A stretch of DNA of 64,000 bases from JAITWT01 sp964439605 (GTDB lineage Bacteria; Pseudomonadota; Gammaproteobacteria; Burkholderiales; Burkholderiaceae_C): NCBI GenBank assembly GCA_964439605.1, contig CAYTPC010000146.1, positions 1-64,000 of the forward strand, in the 5' to 3' direction. A model generated the notes under the pieces. The model had not been told where the DNA came from. It ran no database searches and saw only the letters and a list, made by a program, of their open reading frames with translations. The position numbers were made by a program, and so were the translations under genes. Every line of letters begins with the position of its first letter. The first letter of the stretch is position 1. Positions 43,849 through 52,119 of this stretch are shown in pieces.

Positions 43849-45098
43849 CGATCGATCTCTCCGAAAACGATGTCTAGGGTGCCGATGATGGCGACCGTAT
43901 CGGCCAGCATGTGGCCGCGCGCCAGTTCATCCAGCGCAGCCAGATGCACGAAGCCCGGCGGGCGAATCTTCAGGCGGTAGGGCTTGTTGGCGCCGTCACT
44001 GACGATATAGATGCCGAACTCGCCCTTGGGATGCTCAATGGCCGCGTAGGCTTCACCCTCGGGCACCCGAAACCCTTCGGTGAAGAGTTTGAAATGGTGA
44101 ATCAGCTCCTCCATGCTGGCCTTCATCTCGGCCCGCGGAGGCGGCGCTATCTTGTGGTTTTCGACGATTACCGGCCCCGGATTCGCACGCAGCCACTCCA
44201 CGCACTGCATGATGATGCGGTTGGATTGGTGCATTTCTTCCATGCGCACCAGGTAGCGGTCGTAGGAGTCGCCCGTTTTGCCGACCGGAATGTCGAAATC
44301 CATGCGGTCATAAACCTCGTAGGGCTGGCGCTTGCGCAAATCCCACGCAATGCCCGAACCGCGCAGCATCGGCCCGGTCAGCCCGAGGTTAAGCGCACGC
44401 TCGGGCGATACCACGCCAATGTTGACCGTGCGCTGCTTCCAGATGCGATTGTCCGTCAGCAGTGTGTGGTATTCGGCCAGATGCTTCTCGAAACGCTTGC
44501 AGAAATCGGCGATGAAATCGAGCAAGGACCCCTGCCGGTTCTGATTCATGCGCGCAAGCCCCTTTGCGCTCTTGATCTTGCTGTCCTTGTACTGGGGCAT
44601 CGTGTCCGGCAGATCGCGATAGACACCGCCCGGGCGGAAGTAGGCCGCATGCATGCGCGCGCCCGAGACCGCCTCGTACATGTCGAACAAGTCCTCGCGC
44701 TCGCGGAAGGTGTAGATCAGCATCGTCGAGCTGCCGCAATCATTGGCGTGCGAACCGAGCCACATCAGGTGGTTCATCAACCGCGTGATCTCGGAGAACA
44801 TCACCCGGATGTATTGGGCACGCAGCGGCACCTCGATGCCCAGCAGCTTTTCGATTGCCAGGCAGTAGGCGTGCTCGTTGCACATCATTGAGACGTAATC
44901 GAGCCGGTCCATATAGGGCAGCGACTGGATGTAGGTCTTGCTCTCAGCCAGTTTCTCGGTGGCGCGGTGCAGCAAGCCGATGTGCGGATCGGCGCGCTCG
45001 ACGACCTCGCCATCGAGTTCGAGCACCAGACGCAGCACACCGTGCGCAGCCGGGTGCTGGGGACCGAGGTTCAGCGTGTAATTCTTGATTTCAGCCAT
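43845..45098 (-). CDS. nuoD: NADH-quinone oxidoreductase subunit D
   Basis: A 417-residue, [NiFe]-hydrogenase-like subunit lining the quinone site. It starts MAEIKNYTLNLGPQHPAAHG, where the His of GPQHPAAHG contacts the quinone head group. The first ATG by alignment is 45098; the frame open to 45188 overlaps nuoC. It lies 28 bases after nuoC; nuoC and nuoD are separate here and not fused as in enterobacteria. Confidence 0.97.
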   Translation of the reverse strand: MAEIKNYTLNLGPQHPAAHGVLRLVLELDGEVVERADPHIGLLHRATEKLAESKTYIQSLPYMDRLDYVSMMCNEHAYCLAIEKLLGIEVPLRAQYIRVMFSEITRLMNHLMWLGSHANDCGSSTMLIYTFREREDLFDMYEAVSGARMHAAYFRPGGVYRDLPDTMPQYKDSKIKSAKGLARMNQNRQGSLLDFIADFCKRFEKHLAEYHTLLTDNRIWKQRTVNIGVVSPERALNLGLTGPMLRGSGIAWDLRKRQPYEVYDRMDFDIPVGKTGDSYDRYLVRMEEMHQSNRIIMQCVEWLRANPGPVIVENHKIAPPPRAEMKASMEELIHHFKLFTEGFRVPEGEAYAAIEHPKGEFGIYIVSDGANKPYRLKIRPPGFVHLAALDELARGHMLADTVAIIGTLDIVFGEIDR

Positions 45099-45126
45099 GG
45101 TCGGGCACGAATTCGTCCGCGGACGA

Positions 45127-45735
45127 TCAGTGCAGGCCTCCGTAGTTGTCTTCACGGATGATCCGCGGCGTAATCTCGCGCGGCTCAATGCTTACCGGCT
45201 GGTAGACCACGCGCTGGAACTCGGCGTCGTAGCGCATTTCGACATGGCCCGAGAGCGGAAAATCCTTGCGGAACGGATGCCCGATGAAGCCGTAGTCGGT
45301 GAGAATGCGCCGAAGGTCGGGGTGCCCCTCGAACACGATGCCATAGAGATCGAAGGCCTCGCGCTCGAACCAGTTGGCCGAATTCCACAAGGAATTGACC
45401 GAAGGCAGCACGGGCAAGTCGTCGTCGGGGCAGAAGGCCTTGACGCGCACGCGCTGATTCAGGCTGACCGACAGAAGATGCGATACGACGCAGAAACGCC
45501 GCCCCTCCCATACCTTGTCGCGATAGTTCGAGTAGTCAACACCACACAGGTCGATGAGCTGCTCGAAGCGGCACTCGGATGCATCGCGCAGCATCTGCAT
45601 GGCCGGCAGATAATTGCCGGCCTCGACTGTGACCGTCACCTCGCCCAGCGCGAGAGAAACGAGCTTGGCGCGCTTTCCGAGCGCACGGGAAATGTTGTCC
45701 TTGAGGACCTGCGGATCAATGGCAACCGTATTCAT
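45127..45735 (-). CDS. nuoC: NADH-quinone oxidoreductase subunit C
   Basis: A 202-residue subunit of the connecting module. The signature WFEREAFDLYGIVFEGHPDLRRIL (at about residues 125-150) and the C-terminal GHPFRKDFPLSGH are clear. ATG 45735 gives the family start MNTVAIDPQVLKD; the longer frame runs into nuoB. It lies 7 bases after nuoB. Confidence 0.96.
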   Translation of the reverse strand: MNTVAIDPQVLKDNISRALGKRAKLVSLALGEVTVTVEAGNYLPAMQMLRDASECRFEQLIDLCGVDYSNYRDKVWEGRRFCVVSHLLSVSLNQRVRVKAFCPDDDLPVLPSVNSLWNSANWFEREAFDLYGIVFEGHPDLRRILTDYGFIGHPFRKDFPLSGHVEMRYDAEFQRVVYQPVSIEPREITPRIIREDNYGGLH

Positions 45736-45742
45736 GGCGTTC

Positions 45743-46225
45743 TCAGGCACGGGCGATGGTGTTGGTACGGCGCACCTTCTGCTGCAACTGGATGATCCCG
45801 TAGAGCAGTGCCTCGGCAGTAGGCGGACATCCCGGCACATAAACGTCGACCGGCACGATGCGGTCGCAGCCGCGCACCACCGAATAACTGTAGTGATAGT
45901 AGCCGCCGCCGTTGGCGCACGAGCCCATCGAGATCACCCAGCGCGGCTCTGCCATCTGGTCATAAACCTTGCGCAGCGCGGGCGCCATCTTGTTGGACAG
46001 CGTGCCCGCGACGATCATCAGATCCGACTGGCGCGGGCTTGCGCGAAACACCTCGGCGCCGAAACGGGCGATGTCGTAACGCGCGGCGGCCGCGTGCATC
46101 ATCTCCACCGCGCAACATGCCAGCCCGAAGGTCACAGGCCACAACGAACCGGTTTTGGCCCAGTTCGACACCGCGTCGTACGACGTAGTGAAGATGCCTT
46201 CCTTGAATACACCCTCAATGGCCAT
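45743..46225 (-). CDS. nuoB: NADH-quinone oxidoreductase subunit B
   Basis: A 160-residue subunit with the terminal [4Fe-4S] cluster N2 that reduces quinone. The ligands are the adjacent pair in FGLACCAVEMM, then GSCANGG and VPGCPPTAE. ATG 46225 (MAIEGVFKEG) fits homologues better than the GTG two codons upstream. It lies 26 bases after nuoA. Confidence 0.97.
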   Translation of the reverse strand: MAIEGVFKEGIFTTSYDAVSNWAKTGSLWPVTFGLACCAVEMMHAAAARYDIARFGAEVFRASPRQSDLMIVAGTLSNKMAPALRKVYDQMAEPRWVISMGSCANGGGYYHYSYSVVRGCDRIVPVDVYVPGCPPTAEALLYGIIQLQQKVRRTNTIARA

Positions 46226-46251
46226 GGCCACGCCCTCTCAGCGAATTGCGA

Positions 46252-46611
46252 TTATTCCCAGTCAAGTGCACCCTTTTTCCATTCGTAGATGAAACCCACC
46301 ACCAGGACCGCCAGGAACACCACCGCTGTCCAGAAGCCAAGCGCCCCCACGTCCTTGAGCGCCACGGCCCACGGAAACAGGAAAGCGATTTCGAGGTCGA
46401 AAAGAATGAAGAGGATGGCAACGAGGTAGTAGCGCACGTCGAACTTCATGCGCGCGTCCTCGAAAGCGTCAAAGCCGCATTCGTAGGCTGAGTTCTTTGC
46501 GGCATCGGGCCGATTGGGGCCTAGGTAATAGCCGAGAACCTGCGGTATGACGCCTATAGCGATCCCGACCAGAATGAACAGCAAGACGGGGAGGTAGGAA
46601 TCGAGGTTCAT
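46252..46611 (-). CDS. nuoA: NADH-quinone oxidoreductase subunit A
   Basis: A 119-residue, three-span subunit at the junction of the two arms. The segment YECGFDAFEDARMKFDVRYYLVAILFILFDLEIAFLFPW (residues about 43-81) contains the conserved YECG and the buried acidic residues. It is the first gene of the 14-gene nuo operon. No Shine-Dalgarno site is visible before ATG 46611. Upstream are a strong hairpin and tRNA-Leu rather than an obvious promoter. Confidence 0.97.
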   Translation of the reverse strand: MNLDSYLPVLLFILVGIAIGVIPQVLGYYLGPNRPDAAKNSAYECGFDAFEDARMKFDVRYYLVAILFILFDLEIAFLFPWAVALKDVGALGFWTAVVFLAVLVVGFIYEWKKGALDWE

Positions 46612-46633
46612 CGAGATTGCTTGAGCCGCTTAA

Positions 46634-46659
46634 CGCCGGCAGAACTGCTTCTGCCGGCG
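46634..46659 (-). other. Strong hairpin between tRNA-Leu and nuoA
   Basis: A perfect 11-bp stem (CGCCGGCAGAA with its complement) and four-base loop lie five bases after the CCA end of the tRNA and 22 bases before nuoA. On the minus strand it is followed by GTTAAG, not by a T-run. It could terminate part of the transcripts, or serve as a processing signal that frees the tRNA 3' end and protects the nuo mRNA 5' end. Confidence 0.55.
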
Positions 46660-46664
46660 AGATT

Positions 46665-46749
46665 TGGTGCCGTCGGCGAGACTCGAACTCGCACAGCTTT
46701 CGCCACTACCCCCTCAAGATAGCGTGTCTACCAATTTCACCACGACGGC
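46665..46749 (-). tRNA. tRNA-Leu (anticodon GAG)
   Basis: The minus strand folds as a class II tRNA: acceptor GCCGTCG pairs with CGACGGC, followed by A and an encoded CCA. The D-loop region holds GGTGAAATTGGTAGAC, typical for leucine tRNAs. The anticodon arm is CTATC-TTGAGGG-GGTAG with anticodon GAG, reading CUC/CUU. The variable arm (TGGCGAAAGCTGTG) is a short stem, and the T-arm is GCGAG-TTCGAGT-CTCGC. It sits between secG and nuoA, the usual place in this bacterial order, and may share their transcript. Confidence 0.95.
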
Positions 46750-46869
46750 GGCTTACTTTTTTTGCCCGGCTGGCATGAGGAACCCAAGAGGGTTGTTGGC
46801 TTGCCGGGCAACTTCGAAGTTTACTCTGAAAAGTGACCGTTTCGATCGACAACAACGTAACGATTGCTG

Positions 46870-47319
46870 CTATTTGGCCGGGATTTGCGCCGCGCCCGGG
46901 GCTGGTGCAGACGAATCCGCAGCCGGAGCGCCCGGTTGCGCCGCTGGCGCGGTGTCCCCAGGGATTTGCGCTGCGCCGCCCGCGGCAGGCGCAGGTTGCG
47001 CCGGCGCTGCAGCCGGTTCCGGTGCCGGTGCGGTAGCAGCCGCCCGTTCCAGCAGACTGTCGCCGCCTCCGGACTGCGGCCGCGAATGACCCAGGTAAGC
47101 CAGCCCCAGCGTGCATCCGAAAAACACCACAGCGAGCACAGCCGTGGTGCGCGAAAGAAAGTTGGCGCTGCCGCTCGCGCCGAACAAACTGCCGGCGCTC
47201 CCGCTGCCAAAGGCCGCTCCCATGTCAGCGCCTTTGCCGTGCTGGACCAGGATCAGGCCGATCATGCCCAGCGCGGACAGCATCTGGACAGCGATCAGTA
47301 GATTGAAAAATGCATTCAT
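46870..47319 (-). CDS. secG: Preprotein translocase subunit SecG
   Basis: A 149-residue protein. The first 75 residues are the SecG core with two membrane spans and the conserved LVQHGKGADMGAAFGSGSAG loop. The rest is an Ala/Pro-rich tail (PAPEPAAAPAQPAPAAGG and similar) which is long but common in homologues from this group. SecG assists SecYE-SecA protein export. The ATG is preceded by GGAGCAAG. The stop codon is TAG, and 120 bases separate it from the tRNA. Confidence 0.94.
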   Translation of the reverse strand: MNAFFNLLIAVQMLSALGMIGLILVQHGKGADMGAAFGSGSAGSLFGASGSANFLSRTTAVLAVVFFGCTLGLAYLGHSRPQSGGGDSLLERAAATAPAPEPAAAPAQPAPAAGGAAQIPGDTAPAAQPGAPAADSSAPAPGAAQIPAK

Positions 47320-47361
47320 GGGTTCTTGCTCCGAGTCTTTTCGTCCGCGCCGTACTTTGTT

Positions 47362-48111
47362 TCAGCACGCGGCGATGATGATTTGCAGGAAATCCGGCGC
47401 CTTCAGCGATGCGCCGCCAATCAGGCCGCCATCGATGTCAGGTTGCGCCAGGAGTTGTGCCGCATTGGCTGCGTTCATGCTGCCGCCGTACACGATACGA
47501 ATGTTTGCCGCACGATCAGCCGCCACATGGTGCAACTGCGCGCGCAGGGTCGCGTGCACCGCCTGTGCCTGGTCGGGCGTCGCGGTCTTGCCGGTACCGA
47601 TGGCCCACACCGGCTCGTAAGCGACCACGATTTCGCCGATGCGATCGCCGGTCGCGCCAATCACCGCGGCCAGTTGCCGCCGGACGACTTCTTCGGTCTG
47701 CCCGGCCTCGCGCTGCGCCAGCGTCTCGCCTACACAGACGATCGGCGTGATGCCCTGCGACAGCGCGGCCACCGCCTTGGCTGCGACCGTTTCATCGCTT
47801 TCCGCGTGGTACTGGCGGCGCTCGGAATGGCCGACGATCGCATAGCGCACGCCGAACTCCCTGAGCATCGCCGCCGACTGTTCGCCGGTAAATGCGCCCT
47901 GCGCCTGCGCGGAAACATCCTGCGCGCCCAGCGCGACGGGGCTGCCGGCAACCAGCAACTGCACCTGCGCAAGGTATGGCGCCGGGACGCATACGGCGAC
48001 ATCGCAAGCTGGTGCGCCGATATCGCTCAACAAGGCTGTCACGAGCGACTCATTGGCCTGCAGGCTGCCATTCATCTTCCAGTTGCCAGCAACCAGTTTT
48101 CTTCTGCTCAT
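47362..48111 (-). CDS. tpiA: Triose-phosphate isomerase
   Basis: A 249-residue glycolytic enzyme interconverting glyceraldehyde 3-phosphate and dihydroxyacetone phosphate. Catalytic residues are in WKMNGS (Asn, Lys), VGHSERR (His) and VVAYEPVWAIGTGKTATP (Glu and the phosphate loop). YGGSMNAANA and the final GGLIGGASL complete the phosphate site. ATG 48111 (MSRRKLVAGNWK) is chosen over the frame start at 48138. It lies 20 bases after the quinone oxidoreductase gene and 42 bases before secG. Confidence 0.97.
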   Translation of the reverse strand: MSRRKLVAGNWKMNGSLQANESLVTALLSDIGAPACDVAVCVPAPYLAQVQLLVAGSPVALGAQDVSAQAQGAFTGEQSAAMLREFGVRYAIVGHSERRQYHAESDETVAAKAVAALSQGITPIVCVGETLAQREAGQTEEVVRRQLAAVIGATGDRIGEIVVAYEPVWAIGTGKTATPDQAQAVHATLRAQLHHVAADRAANIRIVYGGSMNAANAAQLLAQPDIDGGLIGGASLKAPDFLQIIIAAC

Positions 48112-48131
48112 GCGCGACTCCCGTTCGTTAT

Positions 48132-49130
48132 TTACCACGTCAACACGATCTTGCCGATGTGCTGGTTCGACTCCATCAGCGCATGCGCTTGCGCGGCGCC
48201 GCTGGGTTCCCCGCCCGCTGCAAAGGTGCCGTGGATCACCGCGCGTACCCGTCCCGCTTCGAGCAGCGGCCAGACTTTCTCACGCAATGCGCGCGCGATC
48301 TCCGCCTTGAAGGCCACGGGGCGCGGACGCAGCGTGGAGCCGGTGATCATGAGCCGCCGCCGCAGTACCGCGCCGGCGTTGATCTGGCTCTTGCTGCCGC
48401 CCTGAACCGCGATGATGACCAGGCGGCCGTCATCGGCCAGACAATCGATTTCGCGCGCAAGGTAGTCGCCGGCGACCATGTCGAGGATCACGTCGGCGCC
48501 CTTGTTTTGCGTCAAGCGTTTGACTTCTTGGGCGAAATCGGCCGTCTTGTAGTTGATCGCGTCATCTGCGCCAAGGCGCTTGCACGCCTCGCATTTTTCG
48601 TCACTGCCGGCCGTGACGATTACCTGTGCGCCAAAAGCTTTCGCGAGCTGAATTGCGGTGACGCCGATACCGCTTGATCCGCCTTGCACCAGCAGCGTTT
48701 CGCCAGGCTGCAGGCCGCCGCGATCAAACACGTTGCTCCAGACGGTAAAGACAGTTTCGGGCAGCGTTGCCGCTTCGACATCGCTCCAGCCCTTGGGCAC
48801 CGGCAGACATTGCGCCACCGGTGCAACGCATAGCTGCGCATAGCCGCCTCCGGCCACGAGCGCGCAAACGTGGTCGCCGACACGCAGACCGGCCGCCGCC
48901 ATCGCCTGAGCATCGCCTGCGATGATTTCGCCGGCGACCTCCAGACCCGGCAGGTCGGACGCCCCCGGCGGCACCGGATAGTGGCCCATCCGCTGCAGTA
49001 CATCCGGGCGGTTGACGCCGCTGGCGGCCACGCGAATGAGCAACTCGCCGGCACCCGGCGCCGGCGCCGGGCGTTCGACCTCGCGCAGCACTTCGGGCGG
49101 TCCGTAGGAGGTGATCTCAATGGCTTTCAT
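48132..49130 (-). CDS. NAD(P)H quinone oxidoreductase (PIG3/zinc-free MDR family)
   Basis: A 332-residue medium-chain dehydrogenase/reductase. The start MKAIEITSYGPPEVLREVERP and the NADPH-binding motif VQGGSSGIGVTAIQLAKAFGA are those of PIG3-type quinone oxidoreductases, and no zinc ligands are present. It reduces quinones or related enones with NADPH. The place between pnp and tpiA is conserved in the order, which suggests an operon rpsO-pnp-qor-tpiA-secG, though any link in function is unclear. Confidence 0.92.
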   Translation of the reverse strand: MKAIEITSYGPPEVLREVERPAPAPGAGELLIRVAASGVNRPDVLQRMGHYPVPPGASDLPGLEVAGEIIAGDAQAMAAAGLRVGDHVCALVAGGGYAQLCVAPVAQCLPVPKGWSDVEAATLPETVFTVWSNVFDRGGLQPGETLLVQGGSSGIGVTAIQLAKAFGAQVIVTAGSDEKCEACKRLGADDAINYKTADFAQEVKRLTQNKGADVILDMVAGDYLAREIDCLADDGRLVIIAVQGGSKSQINAGAVLRRRLMITGSTLRPRPVAFKAEIARALREKVWPLLEAGRVRAVIHGTFAAGGEPSGAAQAHALMESNQHIGKIVLTW

Positions 49131-49215
49131 GATTCAGCAGATGCCGCGGCACAAAGCAATGCGCACAATCGAAATGCGTTCTTTCATGCCTCGCGCAACA
49201 CGGGGTACCGCGCAA

Positions 49216-51495
49216 TCAATCCTGCTGGGGGGCATCGCTACCCGCAGATTGCTGCTGTGGCTGGCTGGCGATCGCATCATCGGCCTCGCCGCCCACAACG
49301 TACGATGGACGTTCACTGCGGTCACTGCGTTCCCCGCGTTCGCGGCGCTCGCGACGCTCACCTCGCTCCTCGCGCGGCGGACGATCACCCTCGATGCCAG
49401 CCGGACGCTCAAGCAATGCCTTCATCGACAGTTTGACGCGGCCCTTGTCGTCGGTCTCCAGTACCTTGACCTTGACGATCTGGCCTTCGGTCAAGTAATC
49501 GCCGACTTTCTCGACGCGCTCGTGTGCGATCTGGCTGATGTGCAATAAGCCGTCCTTGCCAGGCAACAAATTGATCAGCGCGCCAAAATCCAGCAGCTTG
49601 GTGACGGGGCCTTCGTAAATCTTGCCGACTTCGACTTCCGCCGTCAGCTCTTCGATGCGGCGCTTGGCTTCATCGGCCTTGACGCTGTCGTTGGAGGCGA
49701 TGGTGATGGTGCCGTCTTCGGAAATGTCGATCTGGGTGCCGGTTTCCTCGGTCAGCGCGCGGATGGTCGCGCCGCCTTTGCCGATCACGTCCCGGATCTT
49801 CTCGGGATTGATCTTCATCGTGAACAGCTTGGGCGCGAAGCTGCTGATTTCGGTCTTGGCCTGCCCCATTGCTTCCTGCATCTTGCCCAGGATGTGCATG
49901 CGCGCTTCCTTGGCCTGCGCCAGCGCGACCTGCATGATTTCCTTGGTGATGCCCTGGATTTTGATGTCCATCTGCAAGGCGGTGATGCCGTTGGTCGTGC
50001 CTGCCACCTTGAAGTCCATGTCGCCCAGGTGGTCTTCATCGCCGAGGATGTCGGTGAGCACCGCGAAGCGGTTGCCTTCCTTGATCAGGCCCATCGCGAT
50101 ACCGGCCACGTGCGCCTTCATCGGCACGCCCGCGTCCATCATGGACAGACAGCCGCCGCACACCGAGGCCATCGACGAAGAACCGTTCGATTCCGTGATT
50201 TCGCTGACGACGCGGATGGTATAGGGGAACTCGTCTTTGTCGGGCAGGCACGCGACCAGCGCGCGCTTGGCCAGGCGGCCGTGCCCGACTTCGCGGCGCT
50301 TGGTCGAGCCCATGCGGCCAACTTCGCCCGTGGCAAACGGCGGCATGTTGTAGTGAAACAGAAAGCGATCCTCGAATTCGCCGGCCAGCGCGTCGATGCG
50401 CTGCGCGTCGCGCTCGGTGCCCAGCGTGGTGATGACCAGCGCCTGCGTCTCACCGCGCGTGAACAGCGCCGAGCCGTGGGTGCGCGGCAGCACCGCGTTG
50501 CGGATTTCGATCGGGCGCACGGTGCGCGTGTCGCGCCCGTCAATGCGCGGCTCGCCCGCGAGAATCTGGCCGCGCACGATGCCTGCCTCGATTTCGAACA
50601 ACAAGGTATCGACCTTGACCGGATCGAACGGTACGCCTTCGCTGGCAAGCGACTCTTTCACGCTGGCCGCGGCTTCGCGCAGCGCGTGCGTGCGCACCTG
50701 CTTGCTGCGGATCTGATAGGCCGCGCGCAATTTGTCCTCGGCCAGTTGCGTGACTCCGGCGATAAAGGTTTCGTCTTTGGGCGGCGGCTGCCAATCCCAC
50801 GTGGGCTTGCCCGCCTCGCGGACCAGTTCATGGATGGCCTCGATGGCGATGCCGGCTTGCTCGTGACCGAACACGACGCCGCCGAGCATGATTTCCTCGG
50901 ACAATTGCAGCGCCTCGGATTCGACCATGAGCACCGCCGTTTCGGTGCCCGCAACCACCAAATCCATCTGCGAATTCTTGCGTGCGCTCGGGCCGGGGTT
51001 GAGCACGTACTGCCCGTTCACATAACCCACGCGGGCGGCGCCGATCGGGCCGTTGAACGGAATGCCCGAGATGGACAGCGCGGCGCTGGTGGCGATCATC
51101 GCGGCAATGTCGGCATCGACTTCGGGATTGAGCGACAGCGTGTGGATCACCACACGCACTTCGTTATAGAAGCCATCGGGGAACAGCGGACGGATCGGGC
51201 GGTCGATCAGGCGCGAGGTCAGCGTTTCCAACTCGCTGGGCTTGGCTTCGCGCTTGAAGAAGCTGCCCGGGATCTTGCCGGCGGCGTAGGTTTTCTCGAT
51301 GTAATCGACCGTCAGCGGGAAGAAGTCCTGCCCCGGCTTGGCGGTCTTGGAGGCGACCACGGTGGCCAGCACCACGGTGTCATCGATATTGACCAGCACC
51401 GCGCCCGTGGCCTGGCGCGCGATCTCGCCGGTTTCCATGACGACGGTCTTGTCGCCCCACTGGAAGGTTTTGGTGATTTTGTTGAAGAGGCTCAT
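49216..51495 (-). CDS. pnp: Polyribonucleotide nucleotidyltransferase (PNPase)
   Basis: A 759-residue 3'-5' phosphorolytic exoribonuclease. Two RNase PH domains (about 1-230 and 310-545) are joined by a helical linker, then come a KH domain (IRDVIGKGGATIRALTEETG) and an S1 domain (GPVTKLLDFGALINLLPGKDGLLHISQIA). The tail after residue 705 is very rich in Arg/Glu (REERGERRERRERGERSDRS) and probably disordered. ATG 51495 follows a strong AGGAG. The leader has two strong hairpins, as expected for the RNase III/PNPase autoregulated leader. rpsO lies upstream with a terminator between them. Confidence 0.97.
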   Translation of the reverse strand: MSLFNKITKTFQWGDKTVVMETGEIARQATGAVLVNIDDTVVLATVVASKTAKPGQDFFPLTVDYIEKTYAAGKIPGSFFKREAKPSELETLTSRLIDRPIRPLFPDGFYNEVRVVIHTLSLNPEVDADIAAMIATSAALSISGIPFNGPIGAARVGYVNGQYVLNPGPSARKNSQMDLVVAGTETAVLMVESEALQLSEEIMLGGVVFGHEQAGIAIEAIHELVREAGKPTWDWQPPPKDETFIAGVTQLAEDKLRAAYQIRSKQVRTHALREAAASVKESLASEGVPFDPVKVDTLLFEIEAGIVRGQILAGEPRIDGRDTRTVRPIEIRNAVLPRTHGSALFTRGETQALVITTLGTERDAQRIDALAGEFEDRFLFHYNMPPFATGEVGRMGSTKRREVGHGRLAKRALVACLPDKDEFPYTIRVVSEITESNGSSSMASVCGGCLSMMDAGVPMKAHVAGIAMGLIKEGNRFAVLTDILGDEDHLGDMDFKVAGTTNGITALQMDIKIQGITKEIMQVALAQAKEARMHILGKMQEAMGQAKTEISSFAPKLFTMKINPEKIRDVIGKGGATIRALTEETGTQIDISEDGTITIASNDSVKADEAKRRIEELTAEVEVGKIYEGPVTKLLDFGALINLLPGKDGLLHISQIAHERVEKVGDYLTEGQIVKVKVLETDDKGRVKLSMKALLERPAGIEGDRPPREERGERRERRERGERSDRSERPSYVVGGEADDAIASQPQQQSAGSDAPQQD

Positions 51496-51514
51496 GGTTG
51501 CTCCTGTGTGAATG

Positions 51515-51606
51515 GCGGGCCTGCAGGCCCGCGAGCGTTGAAGCGCAATTCAGAAACACGATGCCATTCCAACGGGATCCGGGGCCGGACAGATGCCGTT
51601 GGAATG
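51515..51606 (-). promoter_or_regulatory. pnp 5' leader with two hairpins
   Basis: Reading on the minus strand, an 11-bp perfect stem CATTCCAACGG/CCGTTGGAATG (51565-51575 with 51596-51606, 20-base loop) is followed by an 18-base perfect palindrome at 51515-51532, just 19 bases before the start codon and its AGGAG. In other bacteria a long hairpin in this position is cut by RNase III, after which PNPase represses its own mRNA; the same role is inferred here. Confidence 0.6.
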
Positions 51607-51649
51607 ACACAGCTTCGCTCTGATTGCTCTCCCTCGGGATACGCAAAGC

Positions 51650-51683
51650 AAAAAACGCCTGAGTAGTACTTCTAACTCAGGCG
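51650..51683 (-). terminator. Rho-independent terminator after rpsO
   Basis: On the minus strand CGCCTGAGT and ACTCAGGCG form a perfect 9-bp stem around a 10-base loop, followed by six T residues (51650-51655). It lies 19 bases after the rpsO stop and should stop or attenuate transcription between rpsO and pnp, the same arrangement as in other proteobacteria. Confidence 0.9.
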
Positions 51684-51702
51684 CTTGCTGCATGTGTTTG
51701 GT

Positions 51703-51969
51703 TTACTTGCGCAGACCCAGCTTGGCGATCAGCGCGGTGTAGCGGTCGGCGTCCTTGGACTTGAGGTAGTCCAGGAGCTTGCGGCGGCGGCTCACCATGC
51801 GCAGCAAACCGCGCCGGCCATGATGATCCTTGGCATGCGTCTTGAAGTGCGGGGTGAGTTCGTTGATGCGCGCGGTGAGCAGGGCGACCTGCACTTCAGG
51901 GCTGCCGGTGTCGTTGGCGGCGCGCGCGTTGTCCTTGACGATAGTGGCCTTAGCCGAGGCTGCGATCAT
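51703..51969 (-). CDS. rpsO: 30S ribosomal protein S15
   Basis: An 88-residue ribosomal protein that binds the three-way junction of the 16S rRNA central domain. Landmarks are DTGSPEVQVALLTARINELT, HFKTHAKDHHGRRGLLRMVS and RRRKLLDYLK. ATG 51969 with GAGGAAA upstream gives the family length; the open frame back to 52050 crosses the leader hairpin. Promoter and terminator are both visible, so it can be expressed on its own and perhaps with pnp by read-through. Confidence 0.97.
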   Translation of the reverse strand: MIAASAKATIVKDNARAANDTGSPEVQVALLTARINELTPHFKTHAKDHHGRRGLLRMVSRRRKLLDYLKSKDADRYTALIAKLGLRK

Positions 51970-52004
51970 ATGGAAGTTTTCCTCGTTCCGGGATGTTTGA
52001 CTTG

Positions 52005-52031
52005 CGGCAGGCGCTGGAACTGCGCCTGCCG
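52005..52031 (-). promoter_or_regulatory. rpsO leader hairpin
   Basis: CGGCAGGCGC and GCGCCTGCCG form a perfect 10-bp stem with a 7-base loop in the transcribed leader, 35 bases before the start codon. In other bacteria S15 represses its own translation by binding a structure in the rpsO leader. This hairpin is a candidate for such control, but there is no sequence match I can claim. Confidence 0.45.
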
Positions 52032-52059
52032 TGCGTTCTGCAAAATGCAAAACCCTTCA

Positions 52060-52088
52060 ATTATAGCCGCCGGGTGCAACTTATTGAA
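52060..52088 (-). promoter_or_regulatory. Probable sigma-70 promoter of rpsO
   Basis: A perfect TATAAT -10 box (52060-52065) lies 17 bases from a weaker -35 box TTCAAT (52083-52088), both read on the minus strand. The expected start site is near 52053, giving a leader of about 85 bases that includes the hairpin. Confidence 0.6.
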
Positions 52089-52119
52089 ACATCCAAACAT
52101 CCCTGGAACTTGACGCGCG

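Noticed and set aside
31279..51683. The rpsO terminator and the end of the MITE-like element share 14 bases (CCTGAGTTAGAAGT)
   Set aside because: A 14-base match between two places in 64 kb is expected by chance, and the terminator is a complete, well-formed structure without other parts of the element.
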